Below, in pieces: positions 35,032 through 45,221 of a stretch of 64,000 nucleotides of DNA. Under the pieces are notes generated by a model. The model did not search any database. It saw only the letters and a list, made by a program, of their open reading frames with translations, and had not been told where the DNA came from. The translations under genes and the position numbers were made by a program. Position 1 is the first letter of the stretch. Each line of letters begins with the position of its first letter. The stretch is taken from assembly GCA_000153445.1 (NCBI GenBank), contig CH672396.1:748172-812171 (forward strand), read 5' to 3'. Origin of the DNA: a gamma proteobacterium HTCC2207. GTDB taxonomy: Bacteria > Pseudomonadota > Gammaproteobacteria > Pseudomonadales > Porticoccaceae.

Positions 35032-37425
35032 ATGTCTGAGCAATCTCATTTTTTTAATCGAGTTGAAATAAGTCTGTTTGCCAATCCTAAATTGGTTCTT
35101 CTGGCGATTTTTGCTATGACATTGTTTTTTGCATGGCAGATACCCAGTGTAAAAATGTACTCAGATTTTGCAGACTTACTGCCACAAAAACATCCTTATA
35201 TCGAACTTCACAATGAGATAAAAGATAACTTTGGCGGCGCTAATGTGATCATAGTGGGCGTTGAAGTTGAAGAGGGAAACATATTTTCCAATGAGACATT
35301 AGAGCTCATCCACCAGGTGACTCAAGCCGTGGATAATCTGCCTGGCGTTAACCACAATCTGGTTTCTAGTTTTACTCACCGCACGACTCGAAAGGTGTGG
35401 CTCACTGAGATGGGCAATATTGTCTCGGACCCATATTATAGACCCCAAGACCCCCTGATGAGTGCAGAGGCATTGACTGAGCTGAGTAAGGCAGTTGTCG
35501 CTAATCCTCAGGTCTATGGCCCTTTGGTCTCGTCCGACATGAAGACCGCGTTAATTAAGGCACAGCTCAACGAGGGAGCGCTCGATTACGAAAAGACCTT
35601 TGCGCAGTTACAACAATTGCGCACAGATTATGCTCGCGAAGGGATCAATATCTATGCCACTGGTCAGCCGGTGCTGGTTGGCTGGGCCTACTACTACAAA
35701 GATCAAATTTTCCAGATTTTAGTTTTTACTGCGCTGATTATGGTAACGCTACTGATTTTTCATTTTCGTTCATGGTATGGCGTGCTGGTTCCGTTGGCTG
35801 GAGTGTTGGTGTCTACTACTTGGGGCATCGGGATTATTTCGCTATTTGGCTACAACCTCGATCCACTGGGTTTGGTGATTCCCTTTCTAATCTCGGCGCG
35901 AGCGATGTCGCATGGGATTCAGCTAGTCGAGCGTTACTATGCAGAACTTGAAGAAACGAGAAATTCTCATGATGCTGCACGGCGTACTTTTCAAAACCTG
36001 TTCCGCCCAGGCTCATTGGGAGTTGTCTCAGACGCAGTGGGACTGTTGCTGATTGCAATTGGCTCTATTCCACTCAATACCAAATTGGCCCACTACTCGT
36101 CTCTTTGGGCGCTGAGCATCATTATAACCGTGCTGTTAGCCGTCCCTTTGCTGTTGTCTGTGCTGCCTATACCGTCCAAAACACAGCTAAAACAAAATGT
36201 GTTGCGTCACGTCGCTGATTCCGCCAGCGGGGTTGTCGTCGCTAATCCAGCCTTAATTTTGATGGTCGGACTGGTTCTCACCGTTGGTGGTGGTTTTGTA
36301 GCCTCCCATGTGACCATCGGTGAATCGGAGCCTGGATCACCTATTTTGTATCAGGATCACGACTACAATATCTCGTCTAAAGCGATCAACGACAGTTTTC
36401 CTGGTTCAGAGGAGCTTTATATAGTCGCCGAGCATCGCGATGAGGGGGGTATGAAAAAGCCCGAGGTGCTGCGAGAGCTAGAAGCTCTGCAACGCCATAT
36501 GCTGCTCGATCCAGATGTGGGTGGTTCCAAGGGGATGCCCGACCTTATAAAACAAGTAAATCGGTTACTGCACAATAACGATCCGCGCTGGCAGCAGATA
36601 CCCAAAGATGAGTTTTATGTGGGTGGTTTGATGTTTGCCTACATGGCGTCTAGCCCAATTCCTGGGGCTTTGAAAGAGTTTGTTGATCCTTCGGAACGTG
36701 TAGCTAACCTAGTCTTTTTTTATAAAGATCACCAGGGTGAGACTATCCGTCGTGCTATCCACACGGCGAAGCAGTGGATCGAAGAAAATGATGGCAAGGT
36801 TGATGGTCTAAGTATTCGCCTTGCTGGCGGTACCATCGGTGTAACAGCAGCAATGAACGAAGCGGCCTTCGATACTAACAAGGTTGTGTTGCCGCTGGTA
36901 TTTTTGCTGATCTTCGCTTTTGTAATGATTTTCTACCGCTCGCTCCAGGCCGGCTTCATGATGTTCGTGGCAATGTTCTTCGCCACTACGCTTACCTATG
37001 CCTACATGGGCTTGGCAGAGGTCGGCATCAATATCAATACTGTGCCGATTATTGCGGTCGGCGTAGGTGTCGGTATCGATTATTCCATTTATATGATGGA
37101 CCGTATCCGCGAGGAGATGGTGCGTCGTGGTGACCTGCGAGAGTCGGTGCGTGCGGCACTGCGCACCACTGGACTGGCGGTCAGCTTTACAGCAATTACT
37201 TTGATTGCTGGGATCGTGATGTGGATTTTTCTCTCCGATTTACGCTTTCAGGCTGATGCGGCTCTGCTGCTCAGTGTCATGGTAGTGCTCAACGGTATCG
37301 CCGCTCTCTGGCTAGTGCCGTCTTGGGTACTGGTATTTAAACCGAAGTTTATAACCCAATTGTCTGATGATGCCGGTGAAATTATCCAGCGGAATCACTC
37401 ACAAGCCCCGTCTGAAGATTTGTGA
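35032..37425 (+). CDS. RND/MMPL-family transporter
   Basis: 797 residues. About 12 membrane helices in two repeats: one at about 20, then five near 222-390, one near 405 and five near 620-775, with two large periplasmic domains between. GVGVGIDYSIYMMDRIREEM carries the acidic and polar residues of the proton relay helix. The family (MMPL, HAE-like) moves lipophilic compounds across or out of the inner membrane, or to outer-membrane partners. No membrane-fusion protein gene is present; the YCF48-like, DUF1302 and DUF1329 proteins around it may replace it. Direction of transport is unknown. Confidence 0.87.
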   Translation: MSEQSHFFNRVEISLFANPKLVLLAIFAMTLFFAWQIPSVKMYSDFADLLPQKHPYIELHNEIKDNFGGANVIIVGVEVEEGNIFSNETLELIHQVTQAVDNLPGVNHNLVSSFTHRTTRKVWLTEMGNIVSDPYYRPQDPLMSAEALTELSKAVVANPQVYGPLVSSDMKTALIKAQLNEGALDYEKTFAQLQQLRTDYAREGINIYATGQPVLVGWAYYYKDQIFQILVFTALIMVTLLIFHFRSWYGVLVPLAGVLVSTTWGIGIISLFGYNLDPLGLVIPFLISARAMSHGIQLVERYYAELEETRNSHDAARRTFQNLFRPGSLGVVSDAVGLLLIAIGSIPLNTKLAHYSSLWALSIIITVLLAVPLLLSVLPIPSKTQLKQNVLRHVADSASGVVVANPALILMVGLVLTVGGGFVASHVTIGESEPGSPILYQDHDYNISSKAINDSFPGSEELYIVAEHRDEGGMKKPEVLRELEALQRHMLLDPDVGGSKGMPDLIKQVNRLLHNNDPRWQQIPKDEFYVGGLMFAYMASSPIPGALKEFVDPSERVANLVFFYKDHQGETIRRAIHTAKQWIEENDGKVDGLSIRLAGGTIGVTAAMNEAAFDTNKVVLPLVFLLIFAFVMIFYRSLQAGFMMFVAMFFATTLTYAYMGLAEVGININTVPIIAVGVGVGIDYSIYMMDRIREEMVRRGDLRESVRAALRTTGLAVSFTAITLIAGIVMWIFLSDLRFQADAALLLSVMVVLNGIAALWLVPSWVLVFKPKFITQLSDDAGEIIQRNHSQAPSEDL

Positions 37426-37489
37426 TAGCTGTGGTACTTGGCATCAATCACCCTTCAGAAAATAATTAAACTAGAAAAGGATCAACACT

Positions 37490-39556
37490 ATGTATTTACA
37501 AAGCTCTATGAAACGTCTGGCCTTTGGCCTTACAGTCGCTGGAATTGCCAGTGCTGCAGTGGTTGAAAGTGCCTTTAGTAGAAACGTCGAATGGTCCGGT
37601 TTTGGCGAAGAGGTGGTTCACCACCGCAAAGATATCGGTATTTCCAAAGCACGCAGCGGCCTCCAGCTGGAGGGATTAAAATTCATTGGCGACGTTGGCC
37701 CATTTAGCAATGTCAGCGTCAACGGCATTATGCGCATTAGCTACGACGCCGTGTACGATTTGAATGACGATGAATATGGCGATAAGGCCGGTGGCGCAGC
37801 GTTTCTCAACTCCTACGGATTGGCCAATATTGGTGCACCTACTCTTGTGCCGGTTAACGGCAGTGGCCTTGGTCCTGCTGGCGGTCTCGGTGTAGGCAAC
37901 TTCGCAGCGATAAACATTTTAGGGCCGCGGGTTGAGGAGATTACCGGGGCGCCCGTAGGAACATTTTCTGGTCCTACAGGCATGCTGGCGGGTAATACAT
38001 TCGTTGATAGCTATCCCGACAACCCTAATGTCGGCATGATTACCCTAGGCGATCATCTGCGCAACCACGCTGATGGCGTTGCCTTTGGCGTGCCGGTGCG
38101 CCCTTGTGATACTGACAGCCGCGGCTGTATCAATGACTACATGGATGCCGACAAAAAAGAATTAGCATCACCGGAAATATTTAGTGATCGCGCCGACTGG
38201 CTGCGTGAACTTTATGTGGATGCCACTCTACTGGGAAGCGGTGATAACGAAATTAACTTCCGCCTAGGCAAGCAGCAGGTGATCTGGGGGCGTACGGATC
38301 TGTTCCGCGTACTTGATGTGATAAACCCTGTAGATTACTCGCGTAATAACATCTACGACGAGTTAGAAGATATCCGTATTCCGATGTGGATGTTAAAGGC
38401 TGACTTCCGCTTTGGCGCAACCGGCTCGTTCGATGACTTGAACATGCAGGTGGTGTGGAACTTCGATAAGTTCCGTCCCAACAATCTTGGGCAGTGCGGT
38501 ACCCCCAATGTAATTTTGGATGCCGGCTGTTTCTTCCGCGGCATGAAGAATTTGTGGGATAACGGTGGCACCGTTGCCAACTTTGCTCCATTTGACCCGG
38601 CGGATCCGAGCTTAGGCCTTTTGGCTACCAACTTTGGACCTCAAACTATTGGTATCCGCAATGTTGACTTGCCTTCCTGGAAACTCTCGAATACTCAGTT
38701 AGGCTTTAAAGTTGAAGGTGTGAGTGGTGATTTTGGTTGGTCTGTCAATGCCTTGACCTATCGCTCGCAGCTGCCTTCACTGCGCGCCGGTGGTGTTGAA
38801 GTGGTTAATCCATTTACTGGTGGAGAAGCGCAAACCTACGACCATCTGATCGCTTTCGATGTGGCTTTCCCTAGGATTAATTTAATCGGAGCTTCGGTTG
38901 ACTACTACTCTCAGGCTATTGATACGGTTTTCCGTGTAGAAATAGCTGGAACTCAGGGTGAAGAGTTTGCTAATACCTTGCGTCCTGAGCTCTACTCGGA
39001 ATCTGATGCAGTGCGCTTTGTTATCGGAGCAGATAAAAATTTCTTTATCCGTTCACTCAACAAAGATCGCGCATTTCTGATTTCGGGTCAGATCTTCGGT
39101 CAACACCTACTCGATCATGAGCTTGAACAAGCGACATTGGGTAAAGTGGGTATGCCCGATTGGGAGAAAAATCACATCGCCACTCTGCTGATTAAAGGCT
39201 GGTGGATGAATGACCGGTTGAGCCCCCAGGTAATCATGGCGCACGATTTCCGCGCCGGCGCAACGGTGGTATCGCCTTCGGTCGATTGGTTGATCAGTGA
39301 CAACTGGCAGCTGGTGCTGACCGCTAACTACAAAACAGGTGGTAGCGATCACAAGTTTGATGACTGCCGATTGTGTAACCCGTTCGGGCCGTTCACTACA
39401 TCTATACCAGCGTTGCCAGAGCATGGCACTGATGGCTTAACTTCTGGCTCTGCTGGTCTGACCGGCTTCGAACCTCTTGGTCGCTTCCGTTCTGGCCCAC
39501 TGGGTATGGCGGAAAAAGAAGATGAGATCCAAATTGCTATCCGCTACCGATTCTAA
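37490..39556 (+). CDS. DUF1302 outer-membrane beta-barrel protein
   Basis: 688 residues with a signal peptide (LTVAGIASAAVVESAFS) and AAAAGGATC-like ribosome site. The sequence alternates aromatic and polar residues and ends IQIAIRYRF, the C-terminal aromatic signature of outer-membrane barrels. LGKQQVIWGRTDLFRVLDVINP (residues about 262-283) is the family landmark. DUF1302 proteins are probably outer-membrane channels for hydrophobic compounds. It follows the RND gene by 64 bases and precedes DUF1329. Confidence 0.87.
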   Translation: MYLQSSMKRLAFGLTVAGIASAAVVESAFSRNVEWSGFGEEVVHHRKDIGISKARSGLQLEGLKFIGDVGPFSNVSVNGIMRISYDAVYDLNDDEYGDKAGGAAFLNSYGLANIGAPTLVPVNGSGLGPAGGLGVGNFAAINILGPRVEEITGAPVGTFSGPTGMLAGNTFVDSYPDNPNVGMITLGDHLRNHADGVAFGVPVRPCDTDSRGCINDYMDADKKELASPEIFSDRADWLRELYVDATLLGSGDNEINFRLGKQQVIWGRTDLFRVLDVINPVDYSRNNIYDELEDIRIPMWMLKADFRFGATGSFDDLNMQVVWNFDKFRPNNLGQCGTPNVILDAGCFFRGMKNLWDNGGTVANFAPFDPADPSLGLLATNFGPQTIGIRNVDLPSWKLSNTQLGFKVEGVSGDFGWSVNALTYRSQLPSLRAGGVEVVNPFTGGEAQTYDHLIAFDVAFPRINLIGASVDYYSQAIDTVFRVEIAGTQGEEFANTLRPELYSESDAVRFVIGADKNFFIRSLNKDRAFLISGQIFGQHLLDHELEQATLGKVGMPDWEKNHIATLLIKGWWMNDRLSPQVIMAHDFRAGATVVSPSVDWLISDNWQLVLTANYKTGGSDHKFDDCRLCNPFGPFTTSIPALPEHGTDGLTSGSAGLTGFEPLGRFRSGPLGMAEKEDEIQIAIRYRF

Positions 39557-39664
39557 GTTGATAGGTTTGAATAGACATTGAGAAGGATGAAACAGCAGGG
39601 ACGCTGATAATTTGCTAATTGATGACCGCCATCCATATCTGTGTGGTGGGTCAAGGAGAAAACT

Positions 39665-40972
39665 ATGAATTACAAGACACTATTAAAAATGACGATCGCC
39701 GCTGCGTTGCTGCCAGCCATGTCAGTATCAGCGAGTCCGGTTGATGACTCTTTTTACCCGTATAACGAGAGCACGCCGAATTATCCTGGGTTGACCCCCG
39801 GTATGACTTTGACTGCAGACAACATAGGCCAATTTCCAGGTGTCATTGACTCGGAAATGGCGGCGGCTATTGCAGCTGGAGATGTACAGATCAAAGTGGG
39901 GAAAACCACCTCATTCGATTTGCACCCCAACTATGTGAAAGCGACTCGTGAAAATACTGGCAATGTGAAATTGGGTGAACAAGTCGGCGAAATCAATGGT
40001 TGGGTTGCTGGCAGGCCATTTGTTAACGAGCCCGCACAAGACGATCCGCGCGCAGGCGAAAAGCTAGCTTGGAACTATAAGTATGGCTACAACTGGGGCG
40101 ACAATGCGGCGATCTATCCGTTCTATTGGAAGTACCGCAATATGGAGAGTGGTGCGATAGAGCGAACCCTAAAGTTTAATTTTCACTTTTTGAATTACCA
40201 AGGACGAGTCAACCAGCAACCGCTGCCAAATATTGAGCCTAACCCTTCAAACCTTTATCGCTCAATTTATGTTCAAGTGTTAGCTCCCTATGATGTAAAG
40301 AACACTCAGTTGCTGATTCAGCGTAACGCTGATGATCTTAAACGAGATAACGCTTGGCTTTACCTGGGCTTCCAGCGTCGTGTGCGTCGTCTCGCGACTG
40401 GGCAGGTGACCGATGCATTCCTAGGATCAGATATTATGATTGAGGATTTTGAGGGTTATAACGGTCGTGTCTCGGATATGAAGTGGAACTTTATTGAAAC
40501 TAAGAATGTCCTGCTACCTTTCTATAATCACAACGATATGGAGCTTGATACAGAGACCCATAATGACAGTGACGGCTACCAAGTAGCGGCGTTCTCTGGC
40601 AAGGGTGGATGCTACCCCGATGTTGAATGGCAGTTGCGTAAGGCCTATGTGGTGGAGGCAGTCCCATTGGATAGCAATCACCCTATGAGCAAGCGTGTCT
40701 TCTATATGGATGCGCAGACTTTTACTATTCCGCGGACTAACATTTATGATCGTGCTGGTAACCTGTGGAAAAAATGGATCATTGGTCAGGCTCATCCAGA
40801 CCATCACTTGCCAAAAAACAAAGGTTCAGGAGTCTCTATTGATGACGCCTTTGCAATGGTGGATATACAGGCCAACCACTGCACTACTGGCCAGTTTAAG
40901 GGGCAAGTGGATCCAAGTCTGACGCCAGCATCACTGTTTACGCCACAGAACATGCGTGCGACTGGGCGTTAA
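39665..40972 (+). CDS. DUF1329 envelope protein, transport-module paralogue
   Basis: 435 residues from ATG 39665, preceded by AAGGAG; the frame is open further upstream but without a better start. Signal peptide ends near SVSASP. Shares RRVRRLATGQ, TDAFLGSDIMIEDF and PSNLY blocks with the copy at 19393-20700, implying duplication and placement of one copy in each divergent operon. Predicted periplasmic or outer-membrane-associated. A strong terminator follows. Confidence 0.85.
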   Translation: MNYKTLLKMTIAAALLPAMSVSASPVDDSFYPYNESTPNYPGLTPGMTLTADNIGQFPGVIDSEMAAAIAAGDVQIKVGKTTSFDLHPNYVKATRENTGNVKLGEQVGEINGWVAGRPFVNEPAQDDPRAGEKLAWNYKYGYNWGDNAAIYPFYWKYRNMESGAIERTLKFNFHFLNYQGRVNQQPLPNIEPNPSNLYRSIYVQVLAPYDVKNTQLLIQRNADDLKRDNAWLYLGFQRRVRRLATGQVTDAFLGSDIMIEDFEGYNGRVSDMKWNFIETKNVLLPFYNHNDMELDTETHNDSDGYQVAAFSGKGGCYPDVEWQLRKAYVVEAVPLDSNHPMSKRVFYMDAQTFTIPRTNIYDRAGNLWKKWIIGQAHPDHHLPKNKGSGVSIDDAFAMVDIQANHCTTGQFKGQVDPSLTPASLFTPQNMRATGR

Positions 40973-40997
40973 TTGATCTGTTTGAAAAGGATGTTTA

Positions 40998-41024
40998 CGC
41001 CGGCCACTGGCCGGCGTTTTTTTT
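40998..41024 (+). terminator. Rho-independent terminator of the transport module
   Basis: GC-rich perfect 8-bp stem CGCCGGCC / GGCCGGCG with loop ACT, followed directly by eight T residues. It ends the YCF48/RND/DUF1302/DUF1329 operon 26 bases after the last stop and isolates the regulator gene at 41135. Confidence 0.92.
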
Positions 41025-41134
41025 GTAGGTGGTCATTAACTTACAAGTGCGTAAAAGTAATTTATACCAGGCTCTAGAAACCATGTACGATAGAAAGCGT
41101 AAATCGATGCTCGGTTAGCAATGCAGGTTATAGT

Positions 41135-42820
41135 ATGGACAGTAATGCACCTAAATTAGATTTAAGCCAAGTGACTCCTCATATCGTTTTTTCTAGCGAG
41201 CAAGGTAAGGTCTGGCTCAATGAACAGCGCGTCATGCTGTTTTCGCAAGCTGCTCTGGGTAAGTTCCGCAAGGAGGTCTACGACACCATCGGCCAAGACC
41301 GTTGCAAGGCGTTTTTTCTGCGCCTGGGTTATCAGCTAGGAATACTCGATGGCGAATTGGCGCGTAGCAGCGGTGCGGAAATGCCGATCAAAGATCGCTT
41401 TAATTTGGGCCCTGAATTACATGCTCTGCGCGGTATGGTGCTACCGGAATTACAACGCCTAGTTGTCAGTGAAAAAGGTGGTGAATTTATCTGTGAAGTA
41501 GTCTGGTTCAACTCCTATGAGGTGGAGATCTGCGCCAACGAAATGGGGCCGATGGATGAGCCCGGCTGTTGGAATCTAACGGGTTACGCCAGTGGTTACA
41601 GTTCGGCGCTGTTGCAGCGAGAGATATTTTTTCAGGAGCTGGAGTGCCATAGTTGTGGTGGTGATCGCTGCTTCGCCGTTGGCAAGCCAGCGGCAGAATG
41701 GGATAACCATGAACAGCTCAAACGTTACTATAAACCCGATCCTTTACTCGAAGAATTAAGCAAATTACAAACGACAGTGGAGGCGCTCAAAGAATCCCTC
41801 AACGAGGGAGATAAACTGCCTAACATTGTCGGCTCCTCAAAACCTTTTAAACACGCACTAGAAATGGTGACCAAGGCCTCAGACAGTAAAGTATCTGTTC
41901 TGCTGCTAGGAGAAACTGGAGTCGGCAAAGAAGTGCTGGCGCGTGCAGTACATATTACTAGCGATCGTGCCGATAAACCGTTCATCGCAGTAAACTGCGC
42001 TGCAATACCTCCAGACCTGATAGAGTCTGAACTTTTCGGCGTAGAAAAGGGTGCCTACACGGGTGCCAACCAGTCGCGGATGGGGCGCTTCGAGCGTGCG
42101 GACAAGGGTACTATAATGCTTGATGAAGTAATTGAGCTTACTCCTCGCGCACAGGCAACGTTATTGCGTGTACTGCAAGAGAGCGAGTTTGAACGTGTTG
42201 GAGATAACAAGGTCCGCAAGATTGATGTCCGCGTTGTCGCTGCCACCAATGAGGATCTAAGTGTTGCTGTGCAGCAGGGGCGTTTCCGCGCTGACCTTTA
42301 CTATCGATTGAGTGCCTATCCCATCAATATCCCTCCGCTGCGCGAGAGAAAAGAGGATATCCCTCTCTTTGTTGCTCATTTTCTGGAGAAATATCGAGCT
42401 CTTTACAACAAAAATGTGCTCGGTATTTCTGATCGTGGTATGGAAATGTTATGTGGTTATGGGTGGCCGGGCAATATTCGAGAGCTAGAGAATGTGGTTG
42501 AACGCGCCGTCATTTTGGCTGATATCAATGGTGTTATTAGCGTGGAGTCCATGTTCCCGGAAAGTGCTCTCAGACCTTCAGAAGCCAAGGTGCTAGACTC
42601 ATCAGGTAGGTTGCAAAATCAAATATTTCCGGAGGGAATCGATGCTGACGGATTGGTTGAGTCTCTTCTTTCATCGGGCTTCGAGCTCGAGAAGTTTGAA
42701 GAGACTATGTTAACTTCGGCACTGCAAAAAACCCAGGGCAATATCTCCAAAGCGGCAAGGTTAGTTGGTCTAAGTCGTCCTGCTTTTGCCTATAGGTTGA
42801 AAAAAATGACTGTTAAATGA
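41135..42820 (+). CDS. dmpR: Sigma-54-dependent phenol-responsive activator, DmpR/XylR family
   Basis: 561 residues. The XylR_N aromatic-sensing domain covers about 10-125 and a V4R domain about 140-195, with cysteines in ELECHSCGGDRCF. After a linker (205-225) comes the AAA+ domain: Walker A GETGVGKE (259-266), sigma-54 contact loop GAYTGA (306-311, Y replacing the common F) and Walker B GTIMLDE (325-331). A C-terminal Fis-type helix-turn-helix (about 535-558, GNISKAARLVGLSRPAFAYR) binds DNA. Phenols bound by the N-terminus relieve repression of the ATPase, which opens sigma-54 promoters. It follows the transport module beyond a terminator, 8 kb from the promoter it would activate. Confidence 0.92.
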   Translation: MDSNAPKLDLSQVTPHIVFSSEQGKVWLNEQRVMLFSQAALGKFRKEVYDTIGQDRCKAFFLRLGYQLGILDGELARSSGAEMPIKDRFNLGPELHALRGMVLPELQRLVVSEKGGEFICEVVWFNSYEVEICANEMGPMDEPGCWNLTGYASGYSSALLQREIFFQELECHSCGGDRCFAVGKPAAEWDNHEQLKRYYKPDPLLEELSKLQTTVEALKESLNEGDKLPNIVGSSKPFKHALEMVTKASDSKVSVLLLGETGVGKEVLARAVHITSDRADKPFIAVNCAAIPPDLIESELFGVEKGAYTGANQSRMGRFERADKGTIMLDEVIELTPRAQATLLRVLQESEFERVGDNKVRKIDVRVVAATNEDLSVAVQQGRFRADLYYRLSAYPINIPPLRERKEDIPLFVAHFLEKYRALYNKNVLGISDRGMEMLCGYGWPGNIRELENVVERAVILADINGVISVESMFPESALRPSEAKVLDSSGRLQNQIFPEGIDADGLVESLLSSGFELEKFEETMLTSALQKTQGNISKAARLVGLSRPAFAYRLKKMTVK

Positions 42821-42960
42821 GGCTCCCTGTTCCCGGGATCTCCAAAGATCCAAGAATGAGTAGTAGTCATTTGATTGCCTTACAAAACACCAAAATAGTA
42901 ATATCGATGGTCGCGCCTAGCGCATTAAGGTTGGCTATATTTTGAGGTGTATTGGCTTTT

Positions 42961-43599
42961 TTAATCGTAAAAAACTGCTGGGGCGGTCGTGACAAAATAG
43001 GGTTGTTGCCGGTGATAGTCGAACCACCTCTGCAATTCTGGGAACTCTTTGACTTGATGTAAGCCGTAGGCACTAGCGATAGCGAATCTAGGTAACAATG
43101 CACACTCAGCGAGGCTAAAACAGCTTAAAAAAGCTGGGCGCGAAGGGTCACTAGGTTCAAATTGGTTATTCAACCACGCAAGGCAGTCGCTCCAATTCCT
43201 TTTACTTTGCTCAATAGCATCCATATCCCACTGAGAACTGGGGTGGCCTCTCTGAGTAAATATGGCATCGCGTATCGCAGGGCCAACGACCGTGTCTGAG
43301 TAATGGTTCAGGGTTGCAATTCGCTCACGCTCTTGGGGGTGCTTGCCTAGCAGTATCGGATTGGGCTGCCAAAGCTCTAGCGTTTCTATAATAACGGAAG
43401 ATTCAGAGATTAACTCTCCATTACTGATCAGCAGGGGTACTTTACCAGTGGGTGACAATGCCAAAAAGTCGGCTGGCTTATTCTCTGTATCAATCGTAAT
43501 GTGCTCTACTTGCAGCGATTTTGTCGTGAGGGCTAACCTGACTTTCCAGCAGAACGGACACTCATCTTTATCATAAAGTATGACCGAAGATTGACGCAT
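42961..43599 (-). CDS. Glutathione S-transferase family protein
   Basis: 212 residues. The thioredoxin-like N-terminal domain has CPFCWKVRLAL (about 14-24), a glutaredoxin-like CxxC, and the glutathione site KVPLLI plus ESSVIIETL (about 54-72). A helical C-terminal domain covers about 90-205. The CPFC motif suggests an omega/GrxB-like thiol transferase or reductive role. Encoded convergently to dmpR; whether it belongs to the phenol locus or to the accessory region is unclear. Confidence 0.8.
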   Translation of the reverse strand: MRQSSVILYDKDECPFCWKVRLALTTKSLQVEHITIDTENKPADFLALSPTGKVPLLISNGELISESSVIIETLELWQPNPILLGKHPQERERIATLNHYSDTVVGPAIRDAIFTQRGHPSSQWDMDAIEQSKRNWSDCLAWLNNQFEPSDPSRPAFLSCFSLAECALLPRFAIASAYGLHQVKEFPELQRWFDYHRQQPYFVTTAPAVFYD

Positions 43600-44079
43600 T
43601 TTATTTCCCTACTTCATCATAAAAAATCAAAAAAGCAAATCTGATTTAAATTTTTCTGAGAGATTGTTTAACAGCACTATATATTATAATCAGGCTTGAG
43701 AGTAGGCTGGAAATTCCCAGCCCAAAACGATGATTGGTAAGCTAGTTTTTCCTCTATACTCAATATTTTTTTAATCGGCACGATGGTTAAATCGTAGTGC
43801 TACTGCATAGTACAACAAAGATCAGCGCCGGCGATATTGGGTCTAGACGACTTGTAATATCGCCGCTTGTAGAACTTTCTTGCGCTGAATATAGGCGAAT
43901 ATTGAAGGCACATGGAAAGCGCGATCACGGAGGAGCCGATTACTCCGCCAGCGATGGCCGTGGTTAATGGTGGGCAGAATTCGCCACCGTTAACGATCAG
44001 GGGTACGAAGCCGCCATGGCCTAACATATTGAAAAATAGGGGATTCACAGTGATAAGCGATGTGCGCAATTAGTGGATT
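43600..44079. other. AT-rich stretch without a convincing gene
   Basis: It marks the change from the phenol locus to the accessory region. A minus-strand frame at 43800-44069 (89 residues, one hydrophobic segment TTAIAGGVIGSSVIALSM) has no recognised family and ends in a cysteine- and arginine-rich tail; it may be a gene remnant. Confidence 0.3.
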
Positions 44080-44169
44080 GATTTACAAGCGAGTTACAAA
44101 CTTGAAAATAGGCCGTATAACCCATTGTTTTATAATACAAAAATACAGCCCCGCTATTGAGTGGGAGTA
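44080..44169 (+). repeat. att-like repeat, copy C
   Basis: GATTTACAAGCGAGTTACAAA opens as in copy A, AACCCATTGTTTTA follows, and the core ATTGAGTGGGAGTA ends the copy at 44156-44169. Inverted arms are less perfect (GTTACAAAC against CGTATAACC). The membrane-protein stop codon lies 9 bases beyond the core. Confidence 0.72.
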
Positions 44170-44177
44170 GCTTAAAG

Positions 44178-45146
44178 TTATTTAAGCTTAAAAATTTCAA
44201 TATACATTCGAGTGTCGAATGGAACCCGAGCGCTAACAATGTGTAGGGTAATAAAATGTATAAAGGGGTTGCCAGTCACCACTGTGAAGGTCGCTTTACC
44301 CATGCCCACAAGCGTTTGTGTCATAACGACATAGGCAAAAGATGTTAATCCAATATCTAAAGTGCTGTAGTCCACACCTTGATCAAATACGCTAAATACA
44401 GAATAGAACAGCCCTCCCAGGAGTATGACAGTAAGCTTATTTTTAACTAAAATGGCAACGCGGGGAATAAAAATCATATGCATCATCACAACGACAGGTA
44501 ATCCAGCCCCAAGTGCGTTAACAAATATTCCTAGCGGCACCCCCTGAGCATACTGACTGGCAGTGATACCGCCAATAAAGTCTGTTGCACCAGCCAGAAT
44601 AGGACCAAAAAAGTCTAATGCCCAATAGGCAACGATTATCCATAAGTCTCTTATCCATTGAAGGGAGGAGAACAGCTTCTTTAAAGAGAAGCCTCTGCTT
44701 CTAAGCCAAAGCAGAGGCAATACTGTATAAGTGATCGTGTAGGTCACTGCCCAAATCAACACGTCGGTTTGAGAATGACTTCCTGTAGAGTAGATATCAG
44801 TGCCAGGAAAGTGTAGCCCCAAATCAAAGCCAAGCCCTAAGATCATTTGAGTTAAAAGTAAATATCCTACTGATAACCAGGCTTCCTTATTGGCGGTTGT
44901 CTTGCTCACCGCATAAAGCTTATCCCATTTGACTGGAGGTCGTTTTCTGGTGAGATAAAGTAAAAGAAATACTGTTAGAACCAGGACAGGAATATAAAAT
45001 GTTAATAAGCTTTCAAGACCATCAACTGCAATAGGGGATAGGGCATAGCCCATTGCAACAAATTGAAAATAACTTATTGTGGCTATTAGCCAAAAAACTA
45101 AAGCGCCTAGAAATGTCTTATCTTTGAGATATTTTGATATATGCAT
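44178..45146 (-). CDS. Polytopic membrane protein, unrecognised
   Basis: About 322 residues from ATG 45146 (a TTG at 45200 would add 18). About eight to nine membrane helices with short charged loops. The C-terminal VTGNPFIHFITLHIVSAR recalls the last helices of CPBP-type membrane proteases, but I do not see the paired EExxR/H motif that family needs, so no function is assigned. The gene occupies the space between att-like copies C and D with little else, like cargo of a small integrated cassette. AT-rich. Confidence 0.6.
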   Translation of the reverse strand: MHISKYLKDKTFLGALVFWLIATISYFQFVAMGYALSPIAVDGLESLLTFYIPVLVLTVFLLLYLTRKRPPVKWDKLYAVSKTTANKEAWLSVGYLLLTQMILGLGFDLGLHFPGTDIYSTGSHSQTDVLIWAVTYTITYTVLPLLWLRSRGFSLKKLFSSLQWIRDLWIIVAYWALDFFGPILAGATDFIGGITASQYAQGVPLGIFVNALGAGLPVVVMMHMIFIPRVAILVKNKLTVILLGGLFYSVFSVFDQGVDYSTLDIGLTSFAYVVMTQTLVGMGKATFTVVTGNPFIHFITLHIVSARVPFDTRMYIEIFKLK

Positions 45147-45221
45147 ACCGGAAGATATATCTAATCGGTCAAAAAAGTCAATTTTTGCTCTGAGAAACAA
45201 CAGTTTGGAGTAGAGTACATA

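Noticed and set aside
43800-44069. 89-residue minus-strand frame with one hydrophobic segment
   Set aside because: No family resemblance, no clear ribosome site, ends in an improbable Cys/Arg-rich tail; mentioned only as a possible remnant.
44178-45146. CPBP-type membrane protease
   Set aside because: The C-terminal region is reminiscent, but the EExxR and HxxxB motifs needed for catalysis are not seen.
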